Of a stretch of 64,000 nucleotides of DNA, positions 63,676 through 64,000 are shown piece after piece. The notes below the pieces were generated by a model. That model saw only the letters and a list, made by a program, of their open reading frames with translations, was not told where the DNA came from and ran no database searches. The stretch's first letter is position 1, and every line of letters starts with the position of its first letter. The stretch lies in contig NZ_FQXD01000013.1 in assembly GCF_900129865.1 (NCBI RefSeq), positions 1 to 64,000 of the forward strand, written 5' to 3'. This DNA comes from Virgibacillus chiguensis (GTDB lineage Bacteria > Bacillota > Bacilli > Bacillales > Amphibacillaceae). The position numbers and the translations under genes were made by a program.

Positions 63676-64000
63676 ATGGTATTCATTCTTTGTTTAGCAA
63701 TAGGGATAATAACAGCGCTGGTTGGTGCTTTGATGGGATTAGGTGGAGGACTTATTCTTATTCCAAGCTTACTGGGGTTACATCAATTTGTAGATGCATT
63801 CGCGTGGGCAACGCCTCAAGCTGTAGTTGGAATCTCGCTTGTAGCAATGGTATTCACAGCATTATCTTCAACAATTGCTTATGTAAAAACAAAACGAATT
63901 GATTATAAAGCAGGCTTGTGGCTTATTTCAGGGAGTATTCCTGGAAGTGTTTTTGGCTCTTGGCTCAACAAGTTTATGGATACAGAGTCGTTTTTATTTT
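63676..64000 (+). CDS. TauE/SafE-family sulfite/anion exporter, N-terminal part (runs off window)
   Basis: 108 codons are visible from the ATG at 63676 (ribosome site GAAGGGAT). The start reads VFILCLAIGIITALVGALMG, then LGGGLILIPSLLGL, the glycine-rich signature of TauE/SafE (DUF81). About three membrane helices are seen, ending GLWLISGSIPGSVFGSWLN. Members export sulfite, sulfoacetate or related anions. The gene follows the TsdA-like cytochrome on the same strand. The frame is open to the window edge. Confidence 0.88.
   Translation, partial: MVFILCLAIGIITALVGALMGLGGGLILIPSLLGLHQFVDAFAWATPQAVVGISLVAMVFTALSSTIAYVKTKRIDYKAGLWLISGSIPGSVFGSWLNKFMDTESFLF

Overview
The window looks like chromosome of a low-GC, probably salt-tolerant Bacillaceae bacterium of the Oceanobacillus/Virgibacillus type. 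The gene set (spx, mecA, coiA, pepF, spxH, yjbI, yjbK, yjbM, nadK, yjbO, prpE, cotO, cotZ, yjcF-G-H) follows, as I remember it, the order of the Bacillus subtilis yjb-yjc region. The spore-coat genes show an endospore former. This assignment rests on gene content and memory of B. subtilis synteny, not on a search.

Layout. 1-600: 5' part of an IS110-family transposase. 600-5650: trpS behind a tryptophan T-box, then selD-selU (selenophosphate and tRNA selenouridine) and a secreted DUF4015 protein. 5850-24200: the yjb block (yjbC, spx, mecA, coiA, pepF, spxH, yjbI, yjbK, yjbM, nadK, yjbO, prpE), mgtE, cotO/cotZ and three small unknown genes. A decayed ammonium-transporter gene lies between yjbC and spx. 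24200-30600: a DUF421 membrane protein, yjcH-yjcG-yjcF and a YfiB/YfiC-like heterodimeric ABC exporter. 31100-38230: two tandem copies of an AEC permease plus D-2-hydroxyacid dehydrogenase, the second preceded by a good Rex operator, next to a CitA/CitB-type two-component system. 38800-45000: tRNA-Val(GAC), a MepB-like gene, ppk and ppx, and an L-lactate-dehydrogenase-family enzyme with an unusual specificity loop. 45600-53100: a fatty-acid-hydroxylase-like membrane protein, a 1017-residue hybrid kinase divergent from a SAPR-type response regulator, a sortase and a LuxR protein with a dead receiver. 53100-64000: two exporters, an aldehyde dehydrogenase remnant, a STAS-like protein, paired U32 proteins (TrhP1/TrhP2-like), a BCCT carrier, a truncated HTH gene, a universal stress protein, a TsdA-like dihaem cytochrome and the start of a TauE/SafE exporter.

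How the genes work together. Spx, its ClpXP adaptor SpxH and MecA form a regulated-proteolysis and thiol-stress group. The permease/dehydrogenase pairs plus Rex site and kinase look like a hydroxy/keto-acid exchange module tuned to NADH and an external acid. The cytochrome and TauE exporter look like a small thiosulfate/sulfite module with a likely CcpA site.

Outside genes, two repeat families recur. Family A is a ~230-bp element with complementary ends and internal hairpins (four copies plus a fragment, all in the same orientation). Family B is a ~95-bp two-hairpin element (about ten whole or partial copies). I found no CRISPR array, rRNA, phage or recognisable defence island. The least explained material is family A, family B, the twin perfect hairpins near 61.5 kb, and the possible bridge-RNA region of the IS110 element.
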